NCBI RefSeq assembly: GCF_005280735.1
Contig: NZ_CP040078.1
Span: forward strand, 124,001 to 188,000
Origin: Trinickia violacea
Lineage (GTDB): Bacteria > Pseudomonadota > Gammaproteobacteria > Burkholderiales > Burkholderiaceae
Length of the DNA stretch: 64,000 bases
Reading direction: 5' to 3'
Shown here piece by piece: positions 42,525 through 51,240 of the stretch. The translations under genes and the position numbers were made by a program. Each line of letters begins with the position of its first letter. The stretch's first letter is position 1. The notes beneath the pieces were generated by a model. That model was not told the DNA's origin. It did no database searches and saw nothing but the letters and a program-made list of their open reading frames with translations.

Positions 42525-43481
42525 ATGAAAACATCCGGTCTCAGCGAACTGGAAGCCGTTCTGGCCGTCGCGCGCCATCGGAACTTCCGGGCCGCCGCGA
42601 ATGCAATGAGCGTGTCGACTTCCGCGCTCAGTCACGCGGTGGCCGCGCTCGAAGCGCGCATCGGCGTGAAGCTCTTCAATCGAACGACGCGCAGCGTGGC
42701 GCTGACGGAAGCCGGCGCGCAATTCGTCGACAGCGTCGCGCCCGCGCTTTCGACCATCCGCGACGCGCTCGACCAGGCGGGCAGCTTCCGCGACACGCCG
42801 TCGGGCACCTTGCGCATCAATACGTCGGCAGGCGCGGCACGGCAGGTGATGCCGGTCTTCGTCGCGTTCCTGAAGCGCTATCCCGAGATGAAACTCGACA
42901 TCGTCACGGAAGGGCGGTTGATCGATATCGTGGTCGAAGGATTCGACGCGGGCATCCGCCTGGCGGAAATCGTGCCGCAGGACATGATCGCCGTGCCGTT
43001 CGGCGACAGGCAGCGGTTTGCCGTCGTGGGCAGCCCGGCGTATTTCTCGCAGCACAAGCCGCCGCGCTCGCCCGGCGACCTCAATGCGCACCCATGCATC
43101 CGCAGCCGCATGCCGAGCGGCTCGATCTATCAGTGGGAGTTCGAACGGCACGGCGAGACGGTGCGCATCGACGGCGGCGGCGCGCTGACGCTGGACAATC
43201 CGGAGCTGATGCTGGAGGCCGCGCGTGCCGGCCTCGGTCTCGCGTATTTGACCGAGTGGAACGTCGACGCGGATCTGGCGGCCGGGACGCTCGTGCGCGT
43301 GCTCGAAGACTGGACGCCGCCGCTGGATGGGTTGTGCCTCTACTATCCGGGCCGGCGTCATGTGCCTGCGGGGCTGCGTGCGCTGGTCGAGATGATTCGC
43401 GAATACGCCGATGCGAAGCGCGGACGTGCATCTGACAAGAGGAAACGCCGCTCGCCGCCGGCACATGGCAGCCGGCGCTGA
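42525..43481 (+). CDS. LysR-family regulator, divergent from the aldehyde dehydrogenase
   Basis: This 318-residue LysR-type protein has the DNA-binding region LEAVLAVARHRNFRAAANAMSVSTSALSHAVAALEARIG and an effector domain of the CrgA/PA-type group. The 104-bp gap before the aldehyde dehydrogenase start probably holds its operator; no clear palindrome stands out. It likely controls the aldehyde dehydrogenase. Confidence 0.9.
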   Translation: MKTSGLSELEAVLAVARHRNFRAAANAMSVSTSALSHAVAALEARIGVKLFNRTTRSVALTEAGAQFVDSVAPALSTIRDALDQAGSFRDTPSGTLRINTSAGAARQVMPVFVAFLKRYPEMKLDIVTEGRLIDIVVEGFDAGIRLAEIVPQDMIAVPFGDRQRFAVVGSPAYFSQHKPPRSPGDLNAHPCIRSRMPSGSIYQWEFERHGETVRIDGGGALTLDNPELMLEAARAGLGLAYLTEWNVDADLAAGTLVRVLEDWTPPLDGLCLYYPGRRHVPAGLRALVEMIREYADAKRGRASDKRKRRSPPAHGSRR

Positions 43482-43793
43482 CGCGCTGAACGCCGCGACC
43501 GGCGAACCGCGTGAACCGGCCGCCCGCTCACCGCGCCCGCGTCTACCGGGGGTTTTTCCTGAGGCGGTCGATCGATACCGCTAATTAGCGGCTCTCCCCT
43601 CCCATCGGCCTTTGCTGACGCGCGTTGCCGTCCGCCCGAGCGCCATTATTCGCATTTCGCGAATGTCGTATTCGGTCGTTATCCCGTTCTTGCCGTGCCG
43701 CGCTTGCGAATATCGTTGCGCCATCGACACCCGATGTCGATGCCGGTCAGATGCCACGCAAGCACGATCGGGTGGGTACCTATGGAGACACCG
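43482..43793. other. Intergenic region before the MFS transporter
   Basis: About 310 bases. It contains the 21-bp operator at 43645-43665 shared with the pnpC promoter. No gene is evident. Confidence 0.6.
43645..43665. promoter_or_regulatory. Operator ATTATTCGC-N5-GCGAATG, copy 1
   Basis: The inverted repeat ATTCGC-ATTTC-GCGAAT (43648-43664), flanked by ATT and G, is identical in its fixed bases to the copy before pnpC at 46087-46107. Such 17-bp palindromes with a T-N11-A core fit LysR binding. It lies 128-149 bases before the transporter start. Confidence 0.7.
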
Positions 43794-45050
43794 ATGAAAT
43801 CGAACGAATGGGATGTGCGCTACGAGTGGAAGGCCGTGACGCTGCTGGCTCTCGGCTTCGGCCTCGTGGGGCTCGACCGATGGCTGATCGCGCCGCTGTT
43901 CCCGTCCATCATGAAAGACCTGCACCTGACCGCACAGGACGTCGGCAACTGCATCGGGATACTCGGCCTTTCGTGGGGCATCTTCGCGGCGCTGATGGGA
44001 GGCATCTCCGACAAGGTCGGACGCCGCAAAGTCTTGATCCCCGCCATCCTGGCGTTTTCTCTGCTATCCGGTTTTTCAGGGCTCGCCGGCGGTCTCGCCA
44101 GCCTGCTCGCGATGCGCGCGCTGATGGGCGTCGCCGAAGGCTCCTTCTGCCCGACGAGCTTCGCCGCCACCGCCGATGCGTCCCATCCGAAGCGCCGCGG
44201 TTTCAATCTCGGGCTGCAGCAGAGCGGCTTCGCCCTGTTCGGACTCGCGCTCTCGCCGATCATCGCGACGCAACTGCTCAACGTGGTGACGTGGCGCTGG
44301 GTCTTCGCCCTGGTGTCCGTTCCCGGGCTGATTCTCGGCCTGTTGATGTTCCGCGTGATTCGCGAGCCGCAAACCGCGCCCAAGCGTGTCGCCACGCAGT
44401 CCGAGCGCGGCAACTGGCGCGACGTGCTGAAGAGCCGCAACATACCGGTCGCCATGGCGGCACTGTTTTGCGCGATGACCGGCGTGTTCGTGCTGGGCGC
44501 GATGCTGCCGCTGTATCTCACCGAGTATTTGTCGCTCGACACGCAACGCATGGGTGTCGTGGTCTCGGCGATCGGCTTCGGCGGATTCATCGGCCAGTTC
44601 GGGTTGCCCGGCCTCTCCGACCTGGTTGGCCGCCGTCTGGCGAGCATCGTCGGCTTCACGGGAACCGCCGTCATGCTGTACCTGTTCCGAGGACTCGGAG
44701 CCCACCCTGTCGAGCTGTTTGCCGTGCTGTTCGTCGCTTCGTTCTTCACCCTGGGCCTCGTCTCGCTGCTTTCCGGACCGATTGCAACGGAAGCGGCGCC
44801 GGCCGGCATGGTCTCGACTTCGATCGGCATTGTCGTGGGTGCGGGCGAGATCTTCGGCGGAGGCGTGGCGCCTGCGCTAGCCGGCTTCGTCGCCACTCGC
44901 TTCGGAATCCAGAACATCCTCTGGCTGCCGATTTTCGCCGTCCTGCTCGGAATCGGGGTTAGCGTCCTGCTCGAGGAAACGGCGCCGGCCAAACAGCGTC
45001 GCCGGAACCTTCCGGCGGCCGAGTTCTCGGCAGCTGAACAGCCCGAGTGA
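43794..45050 (+). CDS. MFS transporter next to the hydroquinone pathway
   Basis: This is a 418-residue, 12-segment transporter (DRWLIAPLFPSIMKDLHLTAQDVGN, GGISDKVGRRKVLIPAILAF) of the aromatic-acid or drug:H+ branches. An upstream in-frame ATG at 43782 is also possible; I chose 43794 because GGAGA lies just before it. It shares its operator with the dioxygenase operon, so it probably takes up or exports hydroquinone or a related phenol under the same regulator. Confidence 0.85.
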   Translation: MKSNEWDVRYEWKAVTLLALGFGLVGLDRWLIAPLFPSIMKDLHLTAQDVGNCIGILGLSWGIFAALMGGISDKVGRRKVLIPAILAFSLLSGFSGLAGGLASLLAMRALMGVAEGSFCPTSFAATADASHPKRRGFNLGLQQSGFALFGLALSPIIATQLLNVVTWRWVFALVSVPGLILGLLMFRVIREPQTAPKRVATQSERGNWRDVLKSRNIPVAMAALFCAMTGVFVLGAMLPLYLTEYLSLDTQRMGVVVSAIGFGGFIGQFGLPGLSDLVGRRLASIVGFTGTAVMLYLFRGLGAHPVELFAVLFVASFFTLGLVSLLSGPIATEAAPAGMVSTSIGIVVGAGEIFGGGVAPALAGFVATRFGIQNILWLPIFAVLLGIGVSVLLEETAPAKQRRRNLPAAEFSAAEQPE

Positions 45051-45149
45051 GCATGCCGTTCCGGCCCGCCTTGCGTGGCCGCGATCCATGCGCCAGGCAC
45101 CGCCGGCCCGGATACACTGAGGGTCTGAACCGGCGGAGACGAGAGCAGC

Positions 45150-46079
45150 ATGGACCGTTTTCTGAGTATCGAAGCATTCGTGCGTGTGGCGGAGACGAGC
45201 AGCTTTGCGGAGGCCGCGAGGCAGCTCGGCGTGACGAGTTCGGTCGTCACGAACCGCATCCAGCAGCTGGAGAAGTTCGTCAACGCGCCGCTCTTTCATC
45301 GCAGTACGCGGCACGTGCGCCTCTCCGAAGTGGGCGAGGCGTTCTACCGCGAATGCGCCGAAGTCGTCGGGCGCGTCAATGAACTGACCGACCAGATGCG
45401 CGAGCTGCGCGCGACGCCGACCGGCCGGCTGCGCATCCAGATGCTGCCGGGTTTCGCGCTGGGCCACTTCGGCGCGCCGCTCGCCGAGTTCAACCGGCGC
45501 TATCCCGGCATCCAGATCGACGTGATCGTCAACGACCGCGTGGTCGATCCCATCGAAGAGGGATTCGACGTCGCGTTCCAGATCTTTCCGCCGATCTCCG
45601 GGTCGCTGATCGAGCGCCGGCTGTTCCCCGTGCGGCGGCTGTTCTGCGCCGCGCCCGCCTACGTGATCCAGCATGGCGCGCCGCAGCATCCGCGCGATTT
45701 GCTGCAGCACACCACGGCGCTCTATTCAGGCTATCCCTCGCGCAACCGCTGGGTGATGACGGGCGGCGGCGAGGTCGTCGAAATGGAGCTGCCCGGCATG
45801 ATCCGCTCGAATTCGGTGCATCTACTGCGCGACTACGCGCTCACGGGCGGTGGCGTCGTGTGCCTGCCGACGCTCGTGGCCAGCGCTTCGCTGCTCGATG
45901 GCTCCCTCGTGCCGCTCCTGACCGACTATGCGCTCTCGCCGCTGAGCTTCGCCGCCGTCTATCCCGCAACGCAGCGACAGGCCTTGAAGGTCAAGGCGCT
46001 GGTCGAGTTTCTGGCCGAATACCTGGGCCCGGAGCCCGCGTGGGACCTGCCGCTGATCGAGCGCGGCTGGGTCACTTAG
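45150..46079 (+). CDS. LysR-family regulator of the hydroquinone pathway (PnpR-like)
   Basis: This 309-residue LysR protein (FVRVAETSSFAEAARQLGVTSSVVTNRIQQLEKFV) lies between the transporter and the dioxygenase genes. The identical palindromes before both neighbours make it the best candidate for their regulator, as LysR proteins control such operons in other bacteria. Its inducer is probably hydroquinone or the parent nitrophenol. Confidence 0.88.
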   Translation: MDRFLSIEAFVRVAETSSFAEAARQLGVTSSVVTNRIQQLEKFVNAPLFHRSTRHVRLSEVGEAFYRECAEVVGRVNELTDQMRELRATPTGRLRIQMLPGFALGHFGAPLAEFNRRYPGIQIDVIVNDRVVDPIEEGFDVAFQIFPPISGSLIERRLFPVRRLFCAAPAYVIQHGAPQHPRDLLQHTTALYSGYPSRNRWVMTGGGEVVEMELPGMIRSNSVHLLRDYALTGGGVVCLPTLVASASLLDGSLVPLLTDYALSPLSFAAVYPATQRQALKVKALVEFLAEYLGPEPAWDLPLIERGWVT

Positions 46080-46086
46080 CGAGGCG

Positions 46087-46107
46087 ATTATTCGCGAAGC
46101 GCGAATG
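46087..46107. promoter_or_regulatory. Operator ATTATTCGC-N5-GCGAATG, copy 2
   Basis: ATTCGC-GAAGC-GCGAAT (46090-46106) is a perfect palindrome flanked by ATT and G, with fixed bases identical to copy 1. It lies 88-108 bases before pnpC, just after the LysR stop codon. Confidence 0.75.
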
Positions 46108-46194
46108 CGGCAATCGCCTCGCCGCCAGTTGTTGCCGCCCCTCGGCGCTCCTAAAGTTAAGTCCAACAGCAGCTTTTAACTAAAGGAGACAGCA

Positions 46195-46689
46195 ATGACC
46201 GAAACGTCATTCCATACCGTCTTTGGGTCGCTCGACGGCTACCGCAAAGGCGAAATCGAAATCACGAGCGGCGATGCCCGCCACTACGTTTTCTCCAACA
46301 TCTTCGAAGTCGCTTCCCAGTCGGCGCCCTATGAAAAGGTCGTGGTCGGCAAGAACCTCGAATACGTGATCGAGACACTGCGCGTCGAAGGACAGTCCGG
46401 CTGGTTTGCCTGTGCGCACGACGAGTTCGTGATCCTGATGGATGGCGAAGCCCGCATCGACTTCGTCGAGCTCGACACGCCGCCCAAGGGCAGCACGGGC
46501 ACCGTGCGCGCCGGCGAGCATCCCGCCGGCCGCGCGATGGGCCACGTCGTGCTGCGCCGCGGACATCAGGCGCTGCTGCCGGCCGGCTGCGCCTATCGCT
46601 TCAGCGCCCAAAAGACCGGCGTGGCGCTCGTGCAAACGATGCTCGGCGAGCTTTCGGTTCAAAAGTGGGCCGACATCTGCCTGCACTGA
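46195..46689 (+). CDS. pnpC: Hydroquinone 1,2-dioxygenase, small subunit
   Basis: This is a 164-residue cupin-like protein (FACAHDEFVILMDGEARIDFVEL, GHQALLPAGCAYRFSA), which matches in size the small subunit (PnpC/HapC, about 160-170 residues) of two-component hydroquinone dioxygenase. The complex opens the hydroquinone ring by meta-type cleavage to 4-hydroxymuconic semialdehyde. The next gene encodes the large subunit, and the whole pathway follows in order, which makes the identification strong. AAAGGAGA precedes the ATG. Confidence 0.88.
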   Translation: MTETSFHTVFGSLDGYRKGEIEITSGDARHYVFSNIFEVASQSAPYEKVVVGKNLEYVIETLRVEGQSGWFACAHDEFVILMDGEARIDFVELDTPPKGSTGTVRAGEHPAGRAMGHVVLRRGHQALLPAGCAYRFSAQKTGVALVQTMLGELSVQKWADICLH

Positions 46690-46779
46690 CACGCATCCGA
46701 ACCGCCCCCCTACTTTCCGCTTTGCATGAGATCGGCGTCAGTGCTCCGCACGCGCTCCGATCGACACAGGAGACACAAC

Positions 46780-47799
46780 ATGGCCAGTCTTGAAACCATC
46801 ACGCACGCAGCCGGCTTTGCCGCCGACACCGTGCGCGCCAGCGAGCCCGACGCCGTGACCGGCTATCGCCGCTTCACGCTCGGCGCATTCGAGTTCCAGC
46901 GCGACGAGTACTTCGTCAAGATCGTCTGGCCGGCGAAAGACCAGATGCGCACCCACGCCGTGCCGGCCGATGCGTTTCTGCGCGCGATGATGCGCGACGT
47001 CGCATGGGGCTTCTTCTACGGCTGGGTCAACTTCGATCATGTGTTCGGCACGCGCAATCACTACGGCAAGGTCGACGTGTACGCGGGCTCGTTCAACGGC
47101 ATCATGAAGGAAGCGGGGGTCGACTACATGGAGACCTTCGAGACGCCGACGATCATGGCGACCTTCAAGGCGATCCTGCACGACTGGACCAACGAAGGCT
47201 TCGATCCGTTTGCGGCGCCGGAGGAAACGGGCACGGCATTCGGCCGCAAGCATGGCGAGAACGACGCCGCGATCGAGCGCACGCGCATCGCGACGCGCCG
47301 CATGCCGGGCCTCGAGGGCGACTCGCCGCTGCGCGAGCACCTGAGCGTGAACCGCGCGTTCGCGGACGTTCCCCAGGACGAGCCCGAAGTTCACGTCGAA
47401 CCGGGTTTCGAAGGCCAGCTGCACGCGTTCAATCTCTTCAAGTACCTGTCGCGCTCGGACGTCACGTGGAATCCGTCCGTGACGTCGGTATGCGGCCAGA
47501 GCCTGTTCTGCCCGACCACCGAGGAATACATCCTGCCGGTCTTTCACGGCAACGATCGCGTCGAGTGGTTCCTGCAGCTCTCCGACGAGATCGTCTGGGA
47601 CATCGGCGACAAGAACACGGGCGCGCCGCGCGCGCGCATCACGATGCGCGCGGGCGACATCTGCGCGATGCCGGCCGACATCCGCCACCAGGGCTACTCG
47701 ACGAAGCGCTCGATGCTGCTCGTCTGGGAAAACGCGACGCCCGACCTGCCCAAGCGTTACGAGCGCGGCGACCTGAAGCCGTACCCGGTCGATTTCTGA
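46780..47799 (+). CDS. pnpD: Hydroquinone 1,2-dioxygenase, large (iron-binding) subunit
   Basis: This 339-residue protein matches the PnpD/HapD large subunit in length. The iron ligands expected for this family are visible: His256 and Asn258 in FHGND, Glu262 in RVEW, and His303 in DIRHQG. It catalyses Fe(II)-dependent cleavage of hydroquinone to 4-hydroxymuconic semialdehyde. The start ATG at 46780 follows CAGGAGAC. It follows pnpC directly and is followed by the semialdehyde dehydrogenase. Confidence 0.92.
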   Translation: MASLETITHAAGFAADTVRASEPDAVTGYRRFTLGAFEFQRDEYFVKIVWPAKDQMRTHAVPADAFLRAMMRDVAWGFFYGWVNFDHVFGTRNHYGKVDVYAGSFNGIMKEAGVDYMETFETPTIMATFKAILHDWTNEGFDPFAAPEETGTAFGRKHGENDAAIERTRIATRRMPGLEGDSPLREHLSVNRAFADVPQDEPEVHVEPGFEGQLHAFNLFKYLSRSDVTWNPSVTSVCGQSLFCPTTEEYILPVFHGNDRVEWFLQLSDEIVWDIGDKNTGAPRARITMRAGDICAMPADIRHQGYSTKRSMLLVWENATPDLPKRYERGDLKPYPVDF

Positions 47800-47834
47800 A
47801 ACACGCGCCCGCCATCACCAAGGAAGGACCCTTC

Positions 47835-49301
47835 ATGCAAACCCAACTCTTCATCGACGGCCGCTTCACGGATGCCGTCGAAGGCGGCACGATCGACGTG
47901 CTCAATCCGCACGACGGCACGCTGATCGCGAAGATCGCCGCCGCCACGGCCGCCGACGTCGATCTCGCCGTGGAGGCCGCCGCGCGCGCGTTCCCGAAGT
48001 GGGCGGCGCTGCCCGCCGCCGAGCGAGGCCGCTTGCTGCTGCGTCTCGCCGACGCGATCGAGGCGAACGCCGAGGAGCTCGCGCAGCTCGAATCGCTCGA
48101 CACGGGCCATCCGATCCGCGACTCGCGCGCCCTCGACGTACCGCGCACGGCGGCCTGCTTCCGCTACTTCGGCGGCATGGCCGACAAGCTGCAAGGCTCG
48201 GTGATTCCCGTCGAAACCGGTTTTCTCAACTACGTGCAGCGCGCGCCGATCGGCGTGGTCGGCCAGATCGTGCCGTGGAATTTTCCGCTGATGTTCACGA
48301 GCTGGAAGATGGGTCCGGCGCTCGCGGCCGGCAACACGGTCGTGCTCAAGCCTTCCGAGATCACGCCGCTCTCGACGCTGCGCATCGTCGAACTAATGGC
48401 GGAGGTCGGCTTTCCGGCGGGCGTCGTCAACATCGTCGCGGGCTACGGTCACACGGCCGGGCAGCGCCTCGCCGAGCACGAGGGCGTCGGCAAGATCGCG
48501 TTCACGGGCTCGACGGCGACGGGGCGGCGCATCGTCGAGGCGTCGAAGGGCAACCTGAAGCGCGTGCAGCTCGAACTGGGCGGCAAGGGCGCCAACATCG
48601 TGTTCGACGATGCGGATCTCGATGCCGCCATCAACGGCGCCGCGTGGGCGATCTTCCACAACCAGGGCCAGGCGTGCATCGCCGGGTCGCGCCTCATCCT
48701 GCACGAGCGCATCGCCGATGCGTTCCTCGAACGTTTCGTGGCGCTCGCCGCGTCGATCCGCGTCGGCAACCCGCTCGATCCCAACACCGAGATGGGGCCG
48801 CTGACGTCGAAGCAGCACCTCGAACGCGTGACGGCGTTCGTCGACGTGGCGCGCGCACAGGGCGGCCGCGTGCTCACCGGCGGCACCGCGCCGCACGATG
48901 CGTCGCTCGCGAACGGCTACTACGTGCGCCCGACGGTGGTCGAGGCCGCCAGCCCGAACGACAGCGTCGCCCAGGAGGAAGTGTTCGGCCCGTTCGCGAC
49001 GGTTCTGCGCTTTCGCACCGACGAAGAGGCGCTCGCGATCGCCAACGGCACCGCCTACGGTCTCGGCAGCGGGCTGTGGACACGCGATCTGTCGCGTGCG
49101 CATCGCATGGCCGGGCAGATTCACGCGGGCATGTGCTGGGTCAATTGCTATAAGCGCGTCAATCCCGGCAGCCCGTTCGGCGGTGTGGGGCAGTCGGGCT
49201 ACGGCCGCGAGATGGGCTTCGAGGCGATGCACGACTACACGGAAGCCCGCTCGGTCTGGGTCAACGTGGACGGCCAGGTGCCGCCGCACTTCAAGCGCTG
49301 A
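47835..49301 (+). CDS. pnpE: 4-Hydroxymuconic semialdehyde dehydrogenase
   Basis: This is a 488-residue aldehyde dehydrogenase (catalytic Cys in GQACIAGSR, LELGGKGAN, FTGSTATGR). By position in the hydroquinone operon it oxidises 4-hydroxymuconic semialdehyde to maleylacetate with NAD+. The start is ATG 47835 with AAGGAAGGA upstream. It is followed 7 bases later by maleylacetate reductase. Confidence 0.9.
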   Translation: MQTQLFIDGRFTDAVEGGTIDVLNPHDGTLIAKIAAATAADVDLAVEAAARAFPKWAALPAAERGRLLLRLADAIEANAEELAQLESLDTGHPIRDSRALDVPRTAACFRYFGGMADKLQGSVIPVETGFLNYVQRAPIGVVGQIVPWNFPLMFTSWKMGPALAAGNTVVLKPSEITPLSTLRIVELMAEVGFPAGVVNIVAGYGHTAGQRLAEHEGVGKIAFTGSTATGRRIVEASKGNLKRVQLELGGKGANIVFDDADLDAAINGAAWAIFHNQGQACIAGSRLILHERIADAFLERFVALAASIRVGNPLDPNTEMGPLTSKQHLERVTAFVDVARAQGGRVLTGGTAPHDASLANGYYVRPTVVEAASPNDSVAQEEVFGPFATVLRFRTDEEALAIANGTAYGLGSGLWTRDLSRAHRMAGQIHAGMCWVNCYKRVNPGSPFGGVGQSGYGREMGFEAMHDYTEARSVWVNVDGQVPPHFKR

Positions 49302-49308
49302 GGCCGCC

Positions 49309-50376
49309 ATGGAGCCCTTCGTCTATCAGGGGACGCCTTCGCGCGTGGTGTTCTCATGGGGCGCACTCGCCACGCTGCCCGAGGAAGTCGAGCGGCTGGG
49401 CGCGAGGCGCGCGCTGATTCTCGCGACGCCCGAACAGCGCGCGTTGGCCGACGAGGTGGCGCGCGTGCTCGGCGAGCGCGCCGCAGGCGTGCACGCCGAG
49501 GCGGTGATGCACGTGCCCGTGTCAGTCGCGCGCGCCGCGCTCGACACGGCTGCGGCGCTCGACGCCGATTGCTGCGTGGCGGTGGGCGGCGGTTCGGCCA
49601 TCGGTCTCGGCAAGGCGATCGCGCTCGAATCGTCGCTGCCGATCGTCGCGGTACCCACCACCTACGCCGGCTCGGAGATGACCCCGATCTACGGCCTGAC
49701 CGAAGGCCGCCTCAAGCGCACCGGCCGCGATCCGCGCGTGCTGCCGCGCACGGTGATCTACGATCCGTCGCTTACGCTTTCGCTGCCGGCGGAAGTTACG
49801 GCGACTTCAGGCATGAACGCCATGGCGCACGCGGTCGAAGCGCTCTACGCCGAGGATGCGAACCCGACCGTCAGCCTGATGGCGGAGAAATCGATCCGCG
49901 CGCTGGGCGTTGCCCTGCCCGCCGTCGTGCGCGCGCCGGACGACGCGGCGATGCGCAGCCGCGCCCTGTACGGGGCGTGGCTCGCGGGCACCTGCCTCGG
50001 CGCGGTCGGCATGGCATTGCACCACAAGCTCTGCCACACGCTCGGCGGCACCTTCAATCTGCCGCACGCGCGGACCCACGCGGCGATGCTGCCGCACACG
50101 GCGCACTATAACCACGCGGCAGCGCCCGCCGCGCTCGCGCGCGTGGCGCGTGCGCTGGGCGGCCGAGAGGCGGCCGAGGCGGGACCGCTGCTGTTCGCGC
50201 TGAACCGCGCACTCGGTATTCCGGCGGCGCTCGCGGCGCTCGGCATGCCGGAGCAAGGGCTCGACGAGGCTGCCGACCTCGCGTGCAGGAATCCGTATGC
50301 CAATCCGCGTCCGGTGGAGCGCGAGGCGATCCGCGCGTTGCTCGGGCGGGCATGGCAGGGCGCGGCGCCGGCCTGA
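49309..50376 (+). CDS. pnpF: Maleylacetate reductase
   Basis: This is a 355-residue protein of the iron-alcohol-dehydrogenase fold. AVGGGSAIGLGKAIALE and VAVPTTYAGSEMTPIYG, with HAVEALYA, mark the maleylacetate reductase branch, which reduces maleylacetate to 3-oxoadipate with NAD(P)H. This completes the route from hydroquinone to the 3-oxoadipate pathway. It starts 7 bases after pnpE. Confidence 0.92.
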   Translation: MEPFVYQGTPSRVVFSWGALATLPEEVERLGARRALILATPEQRALADEVARVLGERAAGVHAEAVMHVPVSVARAALDTAAALDADCCVAVGGGSAIGLGKAIALESSLPIVAVPTTYAGSEMTPIYGLTEGRLKRTGRDPRVLPRTVIYDPSLTLSLPAEVTATSGMNAMAHAVEALYAEDANPTVSLMAEKSIRALGVALPAVVRAPDDAAMRSRALYGAWLAGTCLGAVGMALHHKLCHTLGGTFNLPHARTHAAMLPHTAHYNHAAAPAALARVARALGGREAAEAGPLLFALNRALGIPAALAALGMPEQGLDEAADLACRNPYANPRPVEREAIRALLGRAWQGAAPA

Positions 50377-50405
50377 GCGCAGCGACCCGCCTCATGGAGG
50401 AAGAC

Positions 50406-50456
50406 ATGACGACGAACCACCAAGAGGCCGAGCGAGCCTTGACTGAGCGGAGCTGA
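50406..50456 (+). CDS. 16-residue open frame with good ribosome site
   Basis: A tiny frame (MTTNHQEAERALTERS) starts at ATG 50406 after ATGGAGGAAGAC. It could be a peptide or the left-over start of a lost gene, such as a ring-cleavage enzyme usually found in this operon. It has no features beyond the ribosome site. Confidence 0.25.
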   Translation: MTTNHQEAERALTERS

Positions 50457-50461
50457 ACACG

Positions 50462-50773
50462 ATGCCACGTTACTTCGCGGTTTTCGCGACCGACAAGCCC
50501 GGCATGCGCGAGGTACGCGAGCGCGTGCGGCCCGTGCATCGCACCTATTTGCGGACCGCCACGCAGCACGGCGTCTTCGTCCGCCTCGGCGGACCCACGC
50601 TCGCGCCGCAATGCGACGCGATGAACGGCACGCTGCTGGTGATAGAAGCGGAAGCGATCGACGACGTCATGGCGTTCGTCAGCAACGATCCGTACATGCA
50701 GGCAGGGTTGTTCGAGCGCGTCGAAATACGCCCCTGGAACTGGAGTCTCGGCAATCCCGAGCGGAGGGGGTGA
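50462..50773 (+). CDS. YciI-family protein
   Basis: This is a 103-residue YCII-domain protein (YFAVFATDKPGMREVRERVRPVHRTYL, GTLLVIEAEAIDDVMAFVSNDPYMQAGLFERVEIRPW). Members form ferredoxin-like dimers and some act on small aromatic or lactone intermediates. Its place between maleylacetate reductase and the Rieske ferredoxin suggests a helper role in this pathway. The Rieske gene starts four bases after its stop. Confidence 0.85.
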   Translation: MPRYFAVFATDKPGMREVRERVRPVHRTYLRTATQHGVFVRLGGPTLAPQCDAMNGTLLVIEAEAIDDVMAFVSNDPYMQAGLFERVEIRPWNWSLGNPERRG

Positions 50774-50777
50774 AACG

Positions 50778-51110
50778 ATGGACGGGATGCGGCTGTGCCA
50801 TATCGACGACGTTCCGGACGGCGGCGCGCGCGTGGTCGCGGCGGCGCACGCGGACGAGTCGATCGTGGTCGTGCGGCGCGGCACGCAGGTTTGGGCTTAC
50901 GTCAACCGCTGTCCGCACTTTTCCGTGCCGCTCGATTTCGAGCCAGGGGAAATCTCGTGCTATCGGGCGCAGGTGTTGATGTGCGCACATCACAGCGCGC
51001 TGTTCCGCTTCGACGATGGGCACTGCATCGAGGGGCCCTGCGCGGGGGCCGGGCTCGATACGGTAGGGGTCGAGGTCGACGCTGGCAGGTGGATTGCTAT
51101 GAGCCGATAG
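50778..51110 (+). CDS. Rieske-type [2Fe-2S] ferredoxin
   Basis: This 110-residue protein has the Rieske ligand pattern C45-P-H47 and C69-A-H-H72, in NRCPHFSVPL and MCAHHSALFR. It is the last gene of the hydroquinone operon. Such ferredoxins keep the Fe(II) of ring-cleaving dioxygenases reduced, a reactivation role like that of XylT, though XylT is a plant-type ferredoxin. The role is inference from position. Confidence 0.9.
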   Translation: MDGMRLCHIDDVPDGGARVVAAAHADESIVVVRRGTQVWAYVNRCPHFSVPLDFEPGEISCYRAQVLMCAHHSALFRFDDGHCIEGPCAGAGLDTVGVEVDAGRWIAMSR

Positions 51111-51240
51111 CGGGACGTCGAGAAACGAGATATCAGCTTTTGGCATCTGCAATCGCGTGCTGCGAAACGATCGCGTGGAATCGATGGCGCCCGCGTGGTC
51201 AATGTGTTGTCGTTTCGAGCAACAATCACCCCAGGAATCC

